The notes below the pieces were generated by a model that was not told the origin of the DNA, ran no database searches, and saw only the letters and a program-made list of their open reading frames with translations. Positions 1-7,662 of a stretch of 64,000 bases of DNA are shown piece by piece. Positions within the stretch are counted from its first letter, which is position 1, and each line of letters starts with the position of its first letter. A program made the position numbers and the translations under genes. The stretch comes from an uncultured Bacteroidales bacterium. GTDB taxonomy: Bacteria > Bacteroidota > Bacteroidia > Bacteroidales > FEN-979. Location of the stretch: NCBI GenBank assembly GCA_903903985.1, contig CAIVAT010000013.1, positions 1 to 64,000 of the forward strand, given 5' to 3'.

Positions 1-139
1 AAACAGGAAATGGAGTTTCCTTTTTTACGGTATGACTTAAGTCTACCAGCAGGCAGTTCTCTCATTTCCTAATGGTCAATTTGTAAAGTTTAACTACAAC
101 AAATTAACCTGTTTTATGATCGGTTTTACAAAAGTAAAA

Positions 140-162
140 GCAGGCAGTCTGTGACTGCCTGC
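140..162 (-). terminator. Hairpin terminator after the 56-aa gene
   Basis: A perfect 10-bp stem (GCAGGCAGTC / GACTGCCTGC) with a 3-nt loop lies 8 nt past the stop codon of the small minus-strand gene. Read on the minus strand it is followed by CTTTTACTTTTG, a broken T tract. Its position supports the small gene as a real transcription unit. Confidence 0.6.
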
Positions 163-170
163 CGGGGGAG

Positions 171-341
171 TTAATTTTCCATTCTGAAATTTTTCTGAAA
201 CTCTTTAAATTCCCAGTCGTAAAGGGCCGATTGCTCTTCGGTCATTTCTTCTGAAAAGCCTGGGTAGTAAATGTTCTCGATGTGTTGAACAAACATTTCT
301 TCGAATGATTGTTTGCGGGTTTCTCTTGCAAGTGCAGTCAT
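171..341 (-). CDS. Small protein of unknown function (56 aa), element-borne
   Basis: This open frame is too short for the ORF track. It starts MTALARETRKQSFEEMF and ends KEFQKNFRMEN. The protein is acidic and aromatic-rich, with no signal peptide, membrane segment or cysteine. A strong hairpin terminator follows directly, and the codon use looks ordinary, so I think it is expressed. I do not recognise a family. It lies in the mobile element, on the same strand as the replication and integration genes, about 1.4 kb beyond the primase. Roles such as a small regulator or an accessory factor of transfer are possible but nothing in the sequence shows one. Confidence 0.55.
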   Translation of the reverse strand: MTALARETRKQSFEEMFVQHIENIYYPGFSEEMTEEQSALYDWEFKEFQKNFRMEN

Positions 342-432
342 GGTAGTAAGGTTTTAGATTGTGGATACTTGAAATTTTCTGACCGCGAAGCGTTAAACCG
401 GATCGATTGGATTATGTCAAGGGGGCTGGTCT

Positions 433-522
433 GGTTGGTACAACCTGAATGCCTACGGAGTACGACTGTTCCTAAAGGAGGTCGCCCTTTACAGTTCCAA
501 GTTTACAGCTCCCTTCGAGCTG
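433..522. other. Cluster of three hairpins, possible structured RNA
   Basis: Three stems follow one another. GGTTG/CAACC with a 3-nt loop lies at 433-445. ACTGT...AAAGG/CCTTT...ACAGT with a 4-nt bulge lies at 465-495. A perfect CAGCTC/GAGCTG stem with a 5-nt loop lies at 506-522. The strand cannot be told from the stems alone. There is no open frame with credible coding content across them. I do not recognise a known RNA family. Confidence 0.35.
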
Positions 523-1072
523 GATGCCCTGTCGATGTAGGTAGCTTAGTAATGATTTCAAGTATTATATTGAGCGGTGGGTTTGCTTGCTTTTTCAAAG
601 CTGCCCGTTTGAGGTTTCTTTTTGCTCAGCTTCTTCTTTGCCTCTACTCATCAAAGAAAAAGCGTGGCCGAAGGTTGCCCCTGTGAAATTGGGATCAGGA
701 TGGCTTTCTCTTTTGCTTACTTTGCTCTTTAATACAAAGAGAAAAGAAGTTCATTTTCCTTAGAAAATTCATTGCCTTTTTTGATTCTTGTCAAAAAAAC
801 CTCAATTAACAGGCTTTTAAGGCCTTAGAAATGCAAAATAATCTTTTCTTATTGTTTGACTGTCAGTAGACCACGCCCCGCCCTGTCGTCATGCCAATTG
901 GCTTTATGTCGATCTCACTGGATATATGAAATACGGCGGCTGCCGGTGGCAATGCAAAGTAATGGTAATGAAGTTTATACAGTGAAACGCTGTGTAATGA
1001 CTTAGGAAGTGCCTTAGAAGGGCTGTAAATCAACACATGAAGCAAAACAGTCAATTTACTCCCCTATACTAT

Positions 1073-1104
1073 GTATTGCTCCCCCATACGATGGGAGGCA
1101 ATAC
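1073..1104. repeat. Long imperfect inverted repeat
   Basis: GTATTGC and GCAATAC form an outer 7-bp stem, and CCCAT and ATGGG an inner 5-bp stem around ACG, with a small internal bulge. There is no T tract on either side, so it is not a simple terminator. It lies 22 bp from the perfect palindrome at 1126-1139, which suggests a protein-binding or nicking region. Confidence 0.45.
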
Positions 1105-1125
1105 ACCATTTTATAGTTTATGCAA

Positions 1126-1139
1126 ATGCCAATTGGCAT
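1126..1139. repeat. 14-bp perfect palindrome ATGCCAATTGGCAT
   Basis: Perfect 14-bp palindrome. Twelve of its bases (ATGCCAATTGGC) recur at 891-902, and a half copy (ATGCCAATT) lies near 1185. Repeated symmetric sites in a non-coding part of a mobile element are what a dimeric DNA-binding protein would use, but no partner is identified. Confidence 0.4.
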
Positions 1140-1530
1140 CATATTTAAAAATTAAGGTGACTATCATCGTACTCCTACAGTGCCATGCCAATTATAATTA
1201 TCAACTTGCTATCAGTGCATCACGCCAATTTCTTTGGGAAGGACAGTTTTTAAAAATATTTTACACTTTTGTATGGATTTCAAATATTCATTTTTCCGCT
1301 CTTTACACAATAAAAAAGCTGTGTTAAGGTAAAAAAAAGATGAGTTTTGATTTCTTTTTCAACCTCAAAAATCATATCTTTCTGAATATCTGCGTTTAAT
1401 CCTATTTTGATAACTTTTCTAAAAAGTTATGACTCATGTCTGGACGACCCGCCCAGCGTGGTGGTTCCACGTGCAACTCTTCTCAAAAGCGGATATATGA
1501 GCGAAATCCCACACTGGTTATACTGTCCAT

Positions 1531-1558
1531 AAAAAAAATCCCACCATTGAGGTGGGAA
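1531..1558 (-). terminator. Intrinsic terminator downstream of the Toprim primase
   Basis: On the minus strand the sequence reads TCCCACC, a short loop, GGTGGGA and then a run of eight T. It is a textbook intrinsic terminator. It lies about 145 bp past the stop codon of the primase gene and probably ends the element's replication operon. Confidence 0.8.
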
Positions 1559-1703
1559 ATTACTGTTGTTGAATTTACTAAAAATCCATTGAAGAATTGG
1601 ACAGAAACCAGGAACTTGGTTAAAGTTAGATGATCCCTTATTCTTCCATCGTAAACATTATTGAATCACATTGACTTCAATGTCCATCTCCTGGTAAGCA
1701 TTA

Positions 1704-2549
1704 TTACTTGAATCTTTCTTGCATCAAAAATTCATTGAAGTCTTTGTGTCCAGGGTAAATGCTCTGGGACCAATCTGTTACTTTACCACAACTGCTAATG
1801 ACCTTTTGCGTAGCAGTTCTCCCCGCCGCATCATTGTCCAGAAACAGGTTTACTTCTTTTGCATCAACCAACACAGATTCGATCTTGGGCAAAAAAGACA
1901 ATGAGTTTAAAACAATTGTTCGGGATATTGGCATTCTGTTATAATGGGTGCAACAGGATAAAAAATCCATGAACCCCTCAAAAACATTAATTTTGGAGAT
2001 GGATATGCCGGGTATGGTGGTAAAGTATTTTGGACTGGAACCTGTTTTAAAGGATGCATTTCGAAGTTCATAACCGCCATTATCATTTTTAAATGCCAAT
2101 GCAAAGTAACGGCGACCATGAACGCTATAATAGGCTTCTTTAAGAAATGTTTGAGCGAAAGTCAGGGAAACATTACGTGATTTAAGGTACTGAATCAAGG
2201 AAGGGCTTCTTATTATCTGGATGCGGTCAATCTTAATATGGCCTGACTCGTCTGATGTTCCTTTGAATTTATGAGGTTCCGCTGAATAAGAATCTTTCCC
2301 GAGCAAATCCAGGGTTTCAGGCAAATTGACATGGTATAATTTCATCACCAGGTCAATCAGATTGCCACCCTCACCGGTTCCAAAATCATACCAGACGTTC
2401 TTAGAAAGATGGACCTTAAAGCTTGGTGTGTTTTCATTTCTCAATGGACTTAGGAACCATGCGCTGCCAAATCGGGTTTTTACAGGATCATGCCCGTTGA
2501 TATGCAGATAATCAATTAAATGCGTTTTCGTTGCCTCAGTAATATTCAT
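1704..2549 (-). CDS. CHC2-like/Toprim primase of the mobile element
   Basis: This is a 281-residue DnaG-type primase of the short kind found on Bacteroidota mobilisable elements. It would make primers for replication of the excised element. The N-terminal third (about residues 20-75) has the CHC2-like pattern FLSPLRNENTPSFKV and WYDFGTGEGGNLIDLVM, but the zinc-binding cysteines and histidine are absent. The C-terminal half is a Toprim fold, with the acidic residue E191 in VFEGFMDF and the D238-x-D240 pair in LFLDNDAAG. It follows the AAA ATPase gene on the same strand, across a repeat-rich gap, and ends before a strong terminator. The two proteins probably form the element's replication module. 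Start: ATG at 2549, matching family N-termini. Confidence 0.85.
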   Translation of the reverse strand: MNITEATKTHLIDYLHINGHDPVKTRFGSAWFLSPLRNENTPSFKVHLSKNVWYDFGTGEGGNLIDLVMKLYHVNLPETLDLLGKDSYSAEPHKFKGTSDESGHIKIDRIQIIRSPSLIQYLKSRNVSLTFAQTFLKEAYYSVHGRRYFALAFKNDNGGYELRNASFKTGSSPKYFTTIPGISISKINVFEGFMDFLSCCTHYNRMPISRTIVLNSLSFLPKIESVLVDAKEVNLFLDNDAAGRTATQKVISSCGKVTDWSQSIYPGHKDFNEFLMQERFK

Positions 2550-2805
2550 GTTTTCCTATTTAACAATCGTTAATTTATTTGGATTATTTCGTCATTTTAT
2601 TCAATGAATGTTTTAACACGATCGCATGTTTGATTATCAAGCTTTTAACCGTGTTATGTTAACTCCCGTATATATAACATACCATTTAACGCAACATGGT
2701 CGATATTTTTCTAACATGGTTCAAAAATGCAACTAACTGTAATTGAATGAATAAACCGTGTTATGTTAAAAACCATGTTATATATATTAAGGTAACGTAA
2801 CATAC
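2550..2805. repeat. AT-rich direct-repeat region, candidate replication origin
   Basis: A 256-bp gap between the RepA-like ATPase and the primase. It holds two exact 16-bp copies of AACCGTGTTATGTTAA (2647-2662, 2754-2769). At least five further TAACAT-core sites lie in both orientations, near 2675, 2693, 2712, 2773 and 2788. Long A/T stretches such as TATATATAA lie next to them. Iteron-like repeats beside a helicase and a primase fit an origin. Auto-regulation of the primase promoter is the main alternative. Confidence 0.5.
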
Positions 2806-3894
2806 TTATTCATTTAAACACAATTTGAAAGTCTTGCCTTTCCCAATATCCTTTATAAAACCATGGTCTAAATGATAGGGTACAAAATCACGCAAGTTTG
2901 AATAGCCAATACGAACATTATAAATTTTGGCTACCTTTTTAAGTTCTTCAATGTATTTGGTTTGGGAAAATTCATTACCGACTTTAAACACCTCTTTTAT
3001 CCAATTCCTATGAAGTGTTTCTTCCATGTCTTCCGGGCGTTTGTATGTTTGTTTGGGAACATTACCAGTAACAACTTCAGGGATCCCATCCTCCATAATC
3101 TCAAAGAAAAAGTCCTCAAAATCCATATCTCGCAAATAAACCGGTTCAACTTTGGAATGGCTCTTGTTTTCCGGGTCTCTCGATACACGGATTACACTTT
3201 CGGCTTTATTCTGAAGTTCTGTACCGATATGTCCCCTAGAATTCCTGTCCCCTTTATTTTCATGCAGGACGCAAAGAATATGGATTTTGCGTTCTTCACT
3301 CCATTTCATAAGCATTCCTGTAACCTTGGTAGATTCATCGGCATTGTTTATATCTGTCACTAAATCGCGGATCCCATCGATTATCACAAAACCCAGGTCC
3401 AGGGTCGAATAAATTACCTTTTCAATTATTTCAATTCTTTCTTTGGTATTATATGACCTTAGCCGGTAATATTGAATATTGTCATTTTCAACTGCCTTGG
3501 AAATTCCGGATAGATCATAAATTCTTTCCTGGACTCTTTTGGCATGATACAGGCCTTGCTCTGTGTCAAAGTAGATGATCTTTGATTTTTCTGACGGCAA
3601 TTTGCCTCTGAATTTCAGGAACTCTTTTTTCCTTAGCAATGCCGTACAAATAAAAGAGAGAAGAAAAGTTTTCCTCGATTTGGCTTGTCCCTGGATTAAA
3701 GAAATATTACCCAGGGTGCATAGGATTGATTTTTTCTCATTTTCACTTATATAGAGAACATCCTGAGGTGCTTCAACTGGCTGCGTTATTAGCATCCTGG
3801 ATTTCTGAATCCTTTCAAACAGTAAATTTTCGTTGCTGGATGGCGGATATTTTTCAGTTTTTGTTGGGAGGGTAGATACCAGAGAAGCCATCAT
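2806..3894 (-). CDS. RepA-type AAA family ATPase (hexameric helicase-like)
   Basis: A 362-residue ATPase of the RecA/RepA (AAA_25) type that accompanies primases on Bacteroidota elements; the likely job is to unwind DNA at the element's origin. The P-loop is at residues 69-76 (GQAKSRKT), where the usual second glycine is an arginine, as I recall for this group. A Walker B-like strand FVIIDGIRDL and the segment ILCVLHENKGD with RGHIGTELQ (sensor-like) follow. The last 90 residues look like a winged-helix C-terminal domain. Start is the double ATG at 3894/3891. It lies between the HTH gene (108-bp gap) and the repeat-rich origin-like region, all on the minus strand. Confidence 0.8.
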   Translation of the reverse strand: MMASLVSTLPTKTEKYPPSSNENLLFERIQKSRMLITQPVEAPQDVLYISENEKKSILCTLGNISLIQGQAKSRKTFLLSFICTALLRKKEFLKFRGKLPSEKSKIIYFDTEQGLYHAKRVQERIYDLSGISKAVENDNIQYYRLRSYNTKERIEIIEKVIYSTLDLGFVIIDGIRDLVTDINNADESTKVTGMLMKWSEERKIHILCVLHENKGDRNSRGHIGTELQNKAESVIRVSRDPENKSHSKVEPVYLRDMDFEDFFFEIMEDGIPEVVTGNVPKQTYKRPEDMEETLHRNWIKEVFKVGNEFSQTKYIEELKKVAKIYNVRIGYSNLRDFVPYHLDHGFIKDIGKGKTFKLCLNE

Positions 3895-4002
3895 TGAAAA
3901 TTTGGATAGTCAGAGTTTACAATAATAATGCATCGGTCATGCCAGATGTTTTACCACCGGAAGTCACAATAAAATCATTTAGGCAAGGGGAAAGGGGCGC
4001 TG

Positions 4003-4347
4003 TTATAACTTACCCCTTTTCTTACGCATCGGCAAATAGGTACTCACTTCGGCTTCGATTTCAGAAATCGTTTTTTTTCTGCCAGCCATGATCCAGGTGG
4101 TAAGTTCTTGTTTAGAAAAGTACAAGCGCTTGCCGCGTTTGCAAACAGGCACTTCGGCGCGTTGCACCAAACCATAGATAGTAGGAACCGAAAGGTGGAG
4201 TATTTCAGCTGCCTGCTTAATGGTTAGCAGGATATCGGATTCCGGTTGGGGGGTGTTACTTTTTATAAGTAACAGCCGTTCGATGTTTTCCAGTTTATCC
4301 AATAACTGGGTTACGGCTTGTGGTAATTTTTCGAATGTTATTTCCAT
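4003..4347 (-). CDS. Helix-turn-helix DNA-binding protein, excisionase-like
   Basis: A 114-residue protein with an N-terminal coiled helix (about residues 8-30, leucine-rich). A MerR/AlpA-type helix-turn-helix follows at about residues 40-88: LTIKQAAEILHLSVPTIYGL, then the wing KRGKRLYFSKQELTTW. This is the HTH_17 family, common next to integrases, where it serves as excisionase or as a regulator. The C-terminus is very basic (PMRKKRGKL), fitting DNA contact. It lies upstream of the ATPase on the same strand. The short region before it (4411-4442) holds nested inverted repeats, GTGGG/CCCAC inside TACGG/CCGTA, that could be its own operator. Confidence 0.8.
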   Translation of the reverse strand: MEITFEKLPQAVTQLLDKLENIERLLLIKSNTPQPESDILLTIKQAAEILHLSVPTIYGLVQRAEVPVCKRGKRLYFSKQELTTWIMAGRKKTISEIEAEVSTYLPMRKKRGKL

Positions 4348-4449
4348 TGCTTACAAGTTTAATTTGTGAAACTTGCTGCAATGGTAGCAGGACATTTAGT
4401 AGGGTTACAATACGGTGGGCACCCACACGTGAGTAATCCGTATATGATT

Positions 4450-5385
4450 TTATAATTTATTTATCAAATATGTCCCTGTTGATTTCTGTTTGATGATATT
4501 GAGAATTGGTTTTTGGCACTTGTCCTTGGTGGTTGAAAGTATGTCACTAAGGTACCTTGGGGTATATTTCATTATCTTATCCCTATAGCGGTAATGAAAG
4601 TTTTGACCAATCCAATTTTCAAGTTCTTTTTTTTGGCAACCTATAATAATGTCATAATCGAATAATTGTTTGAACGCGTCTGCCAATCGGTTTCCTGAAT
4701 CATTGAATAGTAATGGCTTACTTGCATTCCCGCCACTTTTCAATATTCTTAGCAGTTCAATCTGATGTTCAGGAGCAAAAAAACTTTTAAGAATATCAAA
4801 TATGTGAGGTACCGAGTCTGTCAGAAATGTTGGCCTTATATCACGCTGAGGCTGGATAACCTCTGAATTTTGAGGCGGTGACAAATTCTTCATTTCTTCG
4901 TTATCCATCGTGTATTCGGTGTTAATAGTGTTTAATGGGAAACACATATCATTACAGATTTTAAGAAAGGGAATGTCGAATAGACTGCAATAGGTTTGTA
5001 TCTCATTAAAAAATAATGCATAGAGAAAATGTGTCCTTACCTTAGCCATGTTAAATCGATCAAAAGGAAGATCAGGAGATGCGTAAAACAATGGGAAATC
5101 ATTATCATCCAAGAGTTCGTGCTGCCCTATACTTTTATAATCTTCTTGTACGAGTGCAGCTCTATGAAGTTCATCAATGTAAAACATTATCAATTCCTTT
5201 TTTTCCTGAAAGCTTGCTTTTGATAATAAGTTTTCAATAAGCTCTCTTCTGAAGGGTTCAACGAAACCTTTAATAAAATCTGTATTTGTATCTTCAATTA
5301 ACGATATAAGCTGTTCGTCGTATTCATTCCAATAGTTAAGCACTCTGGCACATTTATCTAATACCTCAGTTTTCATAAATTTCAA
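4450..5385 (-). CDS. Hypothetical protein of the mobile element (311 aa)
   Basis: I do not recognise a named family. The 311-residue protein is soluble, mixed charge, without a signal peptide or membrane helix. The N-terminal part is helical and acidic. The C-terminal 110 residues (from SVPHIFDILKSFF) contain a pattern I associate with proteins carried beside integrases in Bacteroidota: a hydrophobic helix, GNRLADAFKQLFDY, then ELENWIGQNFHYRY. It sits between the HTH gene and the integrase on the same strand, so it belongs to the element and may help control excision or replication. That role is inferred from position only. Confidence 0.65.
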   Translation of the reverse strand: MKFMKTEVLDKCARVLNYWNEYDEQLISLIEDTNTDFIKGFVEPFRRELIENLLSKASFQEKKELIMFYIDELHRAALVQEDYKSIGQHELLDDNDFPLFYASPDLPFDRFNMAKVRTHFLYALFFNEIQTYCSLFDIPFLKICNDMCFPLNTINTEYTMDNEEMKNLSPPQNSEVIQPQRDIRPTFLTDSVPHIFDILKSFFAPEHQIELLRILKSGGNASKPLLFNDSGNRLADAFKQLFDYDIIIGCQKKELENWIGQNFHYRYRDKIMKYTPRYLSDILSTTKDKCQKPILNIIKQKSTGTYLINKL

Positions 5386-5435
5386 TATTATGTCGGTAGT
5401 TGAAAATTGATCATGGTTTCATGAACTTTTTTTTC

Positions 5436-5583
5436 TCAATTTCCCGGTGATTCATGCATCTTTGAAACGGAATAAATATCGTTCCCCGGTTTAGCTGCAA
5501 GTTGGCACAAGTATGACGAAAAAATGATGGCCTGCTCGGGAGTGGAAATTATTTTAACACCTTTGATCCCCCCTTTTCTTCAT
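5436..5583 (-). pseudogene. Frameshifted small element gene (about 48 aa if repaired)
   Basis: From ATG at 5583 the frame MKKRG breaks at a run of six G (5568-5573 on the plus strand as C). Dropping one G gives a continuous product that continues IKGVKIISTPEQAIIFSS and ends SVSKMHESPGN, with normal composition and a stop at 5436. The unrepaired frame ends after nine codons. A TAnnTTTG promoter element lies about 80 bp upstream (5662-5669). Either a decayed gene, a programmed slip, or a homopolymer sequencing error. Confidence 0.45.
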
Positions 5584-5661
5584 GGTTTGTTCAACAAGTT
5601 CAGCGAGATTCTATTTTACTGTTTGATAAGTACTCCGTGTTATTCGGCATTTATTGAGCAT

Positions 5662-5669
5662 CAAAGGTA
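5662..5669 (-). promoter_or_regulatory. Candidate -7 element (TACCTTTG) in the 5584-5906 gap
   Basis: The minus strand reads TACCTTTG, matching the Bacteroidota -7 consensus TAnnTTTG. No clear -33 TTG lies at the right distance. It would drive the small frameshifted gene and perhaps the 311-residue protein. I see no gene or strong repeat in the rest of the 5584-5906 gap. Confidence 0.35.
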
Positions 5670-5906
5670 AAATTATTTTCATGCAATTGGCCGGGTAATA
5701 TCTCTATTTAAGCAACCCCAAAAAATCACTTTCTGCCAGAAATTTGATTTCCCATTCCAAGCCTTAAATAAATATTTGACCGAAGGCATTAATAGGAAAG
5801 GTTGTGTAGTTTCTATTTCAATAGATGTACCTTATTTGTACATCATCGGCTATAATATATTGATATACAGACGTGATGTGTATACGACTGCTTAGGTTTG
5901 CCGGAA

Positions 5907-7166
5907 TTAAAAATTCATCATCGTTTTCATGAATTCTCTTTTATCCTCATCTTCAAATCCGGCAAAATAATTTTGGGTGGTTCTCACATTGCTGTGGCCA
6001 ACTGATTCACCGACAAACTCCATGGTTGCGCCATTCCTTATTGCTATAGTTGCAAAACTATGTCTGGCCCAATAGGTTGAAATTTCTCCTGTAATACCGT
6101 TGCTGGTTGCCAAAATCTTCAGATTCTGATTTATAAACCGCGTAAAGTTTTTAATTCTGGCAAACTTAGTTTCTTCATCCTGATCGTCTGAAAGAATTGT
6201 AAACATGAGCCGTTTGGGGCTTCGTTTGGGACTCCCATATTTTTCAATGACAGATTTAACATGATCCGTGAGATAAATAGTTATCGGCTTTAAATGTGTC
6301 TTCGATGTGTTTATTGTTTTAGCGCGATAAAAAATCAACTTATCTTCATGCATATTCTCCCATCTCAATAAAGCAATATCTTTAATGTTCATCCCATTGC
6401 AACCGTATGAAAAAAACCAAAAATCTTTGGCCTTTTCCTGCTCCGGAGACTGAGGTACTGAATTAAACAGTGTTTTCAACTGGTCTTTATTTAATGCCTT
6501 TTTAACATTCTGAACAGATGGCACCTGGTACCTGTTCTTTCCAAAAGGATATATTTCCGGTTCGATTTCCTTTTCACTTATTGCCTTATTGAATACTGTC
6601 CGTAGTGCCCTTAGGTACATTGAAACCGTTGTACTGCTTCTATGGAGTGTGTTAAGCATGTATTTTTCATACTTATTCAGCCACACCGCTGAAATTTCAG
6701 TAAATAAAAGTTTAGCAGGTTCTTTACCTCTTGTAAAAATGAGAAAATTCTTAAGCGATTGGAGACTCATTTTGTAGTTACTCGCTGTTCCAAGCTGATT
6801 GTTTTCCTTTAAAGTTTCAATGACTTGGCCATATTGATAGAAAATATTCTCTCCGTCACCTGCTATCCTTAAAAACTTTTTTTCGAAATCTTCAAAAGAA
6901 AAGTAGTGCAACTTGCCAGCAACATCGTTGGCAGAGTTTTGAACAGCCTGCAATTTTAACCTGGCCGTATTATTTCCTTTTCGCGGTTTGGTTGTTTCCC
7001 AAATACTTTCAAACTCTTTTATTGTGTACTCAAATTTTGTATTGTAAAGTTTCGTTATTTTGGTCTTCGGTTGATATACGCGAAGTTTTACAGGATACTT
7101 TTGATTATCCTTTATTCTTCGTGTGTCTAAAAATATTGAGATAAAAAACGGTTGTTCCATGTGCAT
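5907..7166 (-). CDS. Tyrosine recombinase / integrase
   Basis: A 419-residue site-specific recombinase that integrates and excises the element at the tRNA-Val site 160 bp upstream of its start. An arm-binding domain (about 1-95), a SAM-like core-binding domain (about 100-205) and a catalytic domain (about 225-419) can be seen. The nucleophile is Tyr400 in RTTQNYFAG, with the preceding GHSN histidine and the ARHSFAT box present. Two usual catalytic positions differ: the first arginine box reads CNGMN and the H-x-x-R box reads YWAR. I recall both changes from a Bacteroidota subgroup, so they do not prove inactivity. A TACCTTTG promoter element and three phased repeats lie just upstream. Confidence 0.9.
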   Translation of the reverse strand: MHMEQPFFISIFLDTRRIKDNQKYPVKLRVYQPKTKITKLYNTKFEYTIKEFESIWETTKPRKGNNTARLKLQAVQNSANDVAGKLHYFSFEDFEKKFLRIAGDGENIFYQYGQVIETLKENNQLGTASNYKMSLQSLKNFLIFTRGKEPAKLLFTEISAVWLNKYEKYMLNTLHRSSTTVSMYLRALRTVFNKAISEKEIEPEIYPFGKNRYQVPSVQNVKKALNKDQLKTLFNSVPQSPEQEKAKDFWFFSYGCNGMNIKDIALLRWENMHEDKLIFYRAKTINTSKTHLKPITIYLTDHVKSVIEKYGSPKRSPKRLMFTILSDDQDEETKFARIKNFTRFINQNLKILATSNGITGEISTYWARHSFATIAIRNGATMEFVGESVGHSNVRTTQNYFAGFEDEDKREFMKTMMNF

Positions 7167-7178
7167 TTCTTAATCATT

Positions 7179-7220
7179 CAAAGGTAATCCATTTGCACAC
7201 CATTTGCATATATTTGCACA
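7179..7220 (-). promoter_or_regulatory. Integrase promoter element with three phased repeats
   Basis: On the minus strand TACCTTTG (7179-7186) fits the -7 consensus, 13 bp before the integrase start. Next to it ATTTGCACA, ATTTGCATA and ATTTGCACA occur on the plus strand at 7191, 7202 and 7212, spaced 11 and 10 bp, so they lie on one face of the helix. They cover the place where a -33 box should be. Likely integrase arm sites or an operator. Confidence 0.5.
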
Positions 7221-7329
7221 CAAAAACCAAATAATAGTTATTAACAAACATATATCAGATAGCACGAAACGCCTGTATTTACTGACATTTCCGCTCATAT
7301 ACAAGTAACATCTATTAGTCTTAAATTAC

Positions 7330-7375
7330 GCCTTACAAGCAGAGGGTCACAGGTTCGAATCCTGTTGCTCCCACA
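7330..7375 (+). tRNA. 3' fragment of tRNA-Val(UAC): element attachment site
   Basis: The sequence from GCCTTACAAGCAGA to GCTCCCACA is the 3' part of a tRNA: anticodon loop CTTACAA (UAC, valine), the 3' half of the anticodon stem, variable loop, T arm CAGGTTCGAATCCTG and the 3' acceptor strand. The D arm, the 5' acceptor strand and the outer 5' anticodon stem are missing; bases left of about 7330 no longer pair. So this is the chromosomal remnant left after integration into the tRNA gene. The intact tRNA should lie at the element's other end, left of this window. It is not a functional tRNA as it stands. Confidence 0.8.
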
Positions 7376-7441
7376 GAAAAATCAAGGGTTTCAGACGGTT
7401 TACGTTTGGGGCCCTTTTTCTTTTTCGAGTGAATTTGTAAA

Positions 7442-7573
7442 ATGAAAAATCGTGTGGTCAGCGAATTCATTGCCGTGATAAAAATATTACAACCGGAAAA
7501 CCGGATTTACCAGCGTAATTGCCTGATAATTAAGTATTATAAAGGCATACTCCCTGCTGACAGGCACGGGTAG
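7442..7573 (+). CDS. Possible 43-aa ORF just outside the attachment site
   Basis: ATG at 7442 opens a frame beginning MKNRVVSEFIAVIKIL and ending ILPADRHG. Composition is protein-like but there is no family match and no clear promoter. It is the only open frame I see in the 7376-7629 gap. Chance is a fair alternative. Confidence 0.2.
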   Translation: MKNRVVSEFIAVIKILQPENRIYQRNCLIIKYYKGILPADRHG

Positions 7574-7629
7574 ACCGGTATCAAACCCCTCTGAACCCTT
7601 TATCTCCCTAGTAAGAAAGCGGTAACCTG

Positions 7630-7662
7630 TAGCTATGGAGTAGCTATGGACTAGGTATGGGG
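7630..7662. repeat. 11-bp tandem repeat, three copies, containing a stop codon
   Basis: TAGCTATGGAG, TAGCTATGGAC and TAGGTATGGGG follow head to tail. The stop codon of the minus-strand gene (7651-7653) lies at the junction of copies two and three, so the last codons of the protein are made of repeat sequence. Confidence 0.75.

Larger units (their letters stand above)
342..1530. other. Non-coding, hairpin-rich stretch of the mobile element
   Basis: No convincing gene in about 1.2 kb. The ORFs in the track here (309-686, 863-1054, 1037-1327, 1436-1633) have shadow-like composition, no start signals and no family resemblance. The stretch holds three adjacent hairpins (433-522), a small stem at 725-741, repeated ATGCCAATTGG palindromes (891-902 and 1126-1139) and a long imperfect hairpin (1073-1104). 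It could hold a transfer origin, a structured RNA or regulatory sites; none is proven. Confidence 0.5.

Noticed and set aside
309-686. 125-aa ORF at the window start
   Set aside because: It overlaps the better supported 56-aa gene on the other strand and the three hairpins, and its composition (runs of F, L, K) is not protein-like.
863-1633. Three ORFs of 63-96 aa in the non-coding stretch
   Set aside because: No family resemblance, no promoter, AT-driven composition; one crosses the long hairpin and one crosses the minus-strand terminator.
7330-7375. Functional tRNA-Val gene
   Set aside because: The 5' acceptor strand and D arm are absent and the 5' anticodon stem does not pair, so it is only a 3' fragment.
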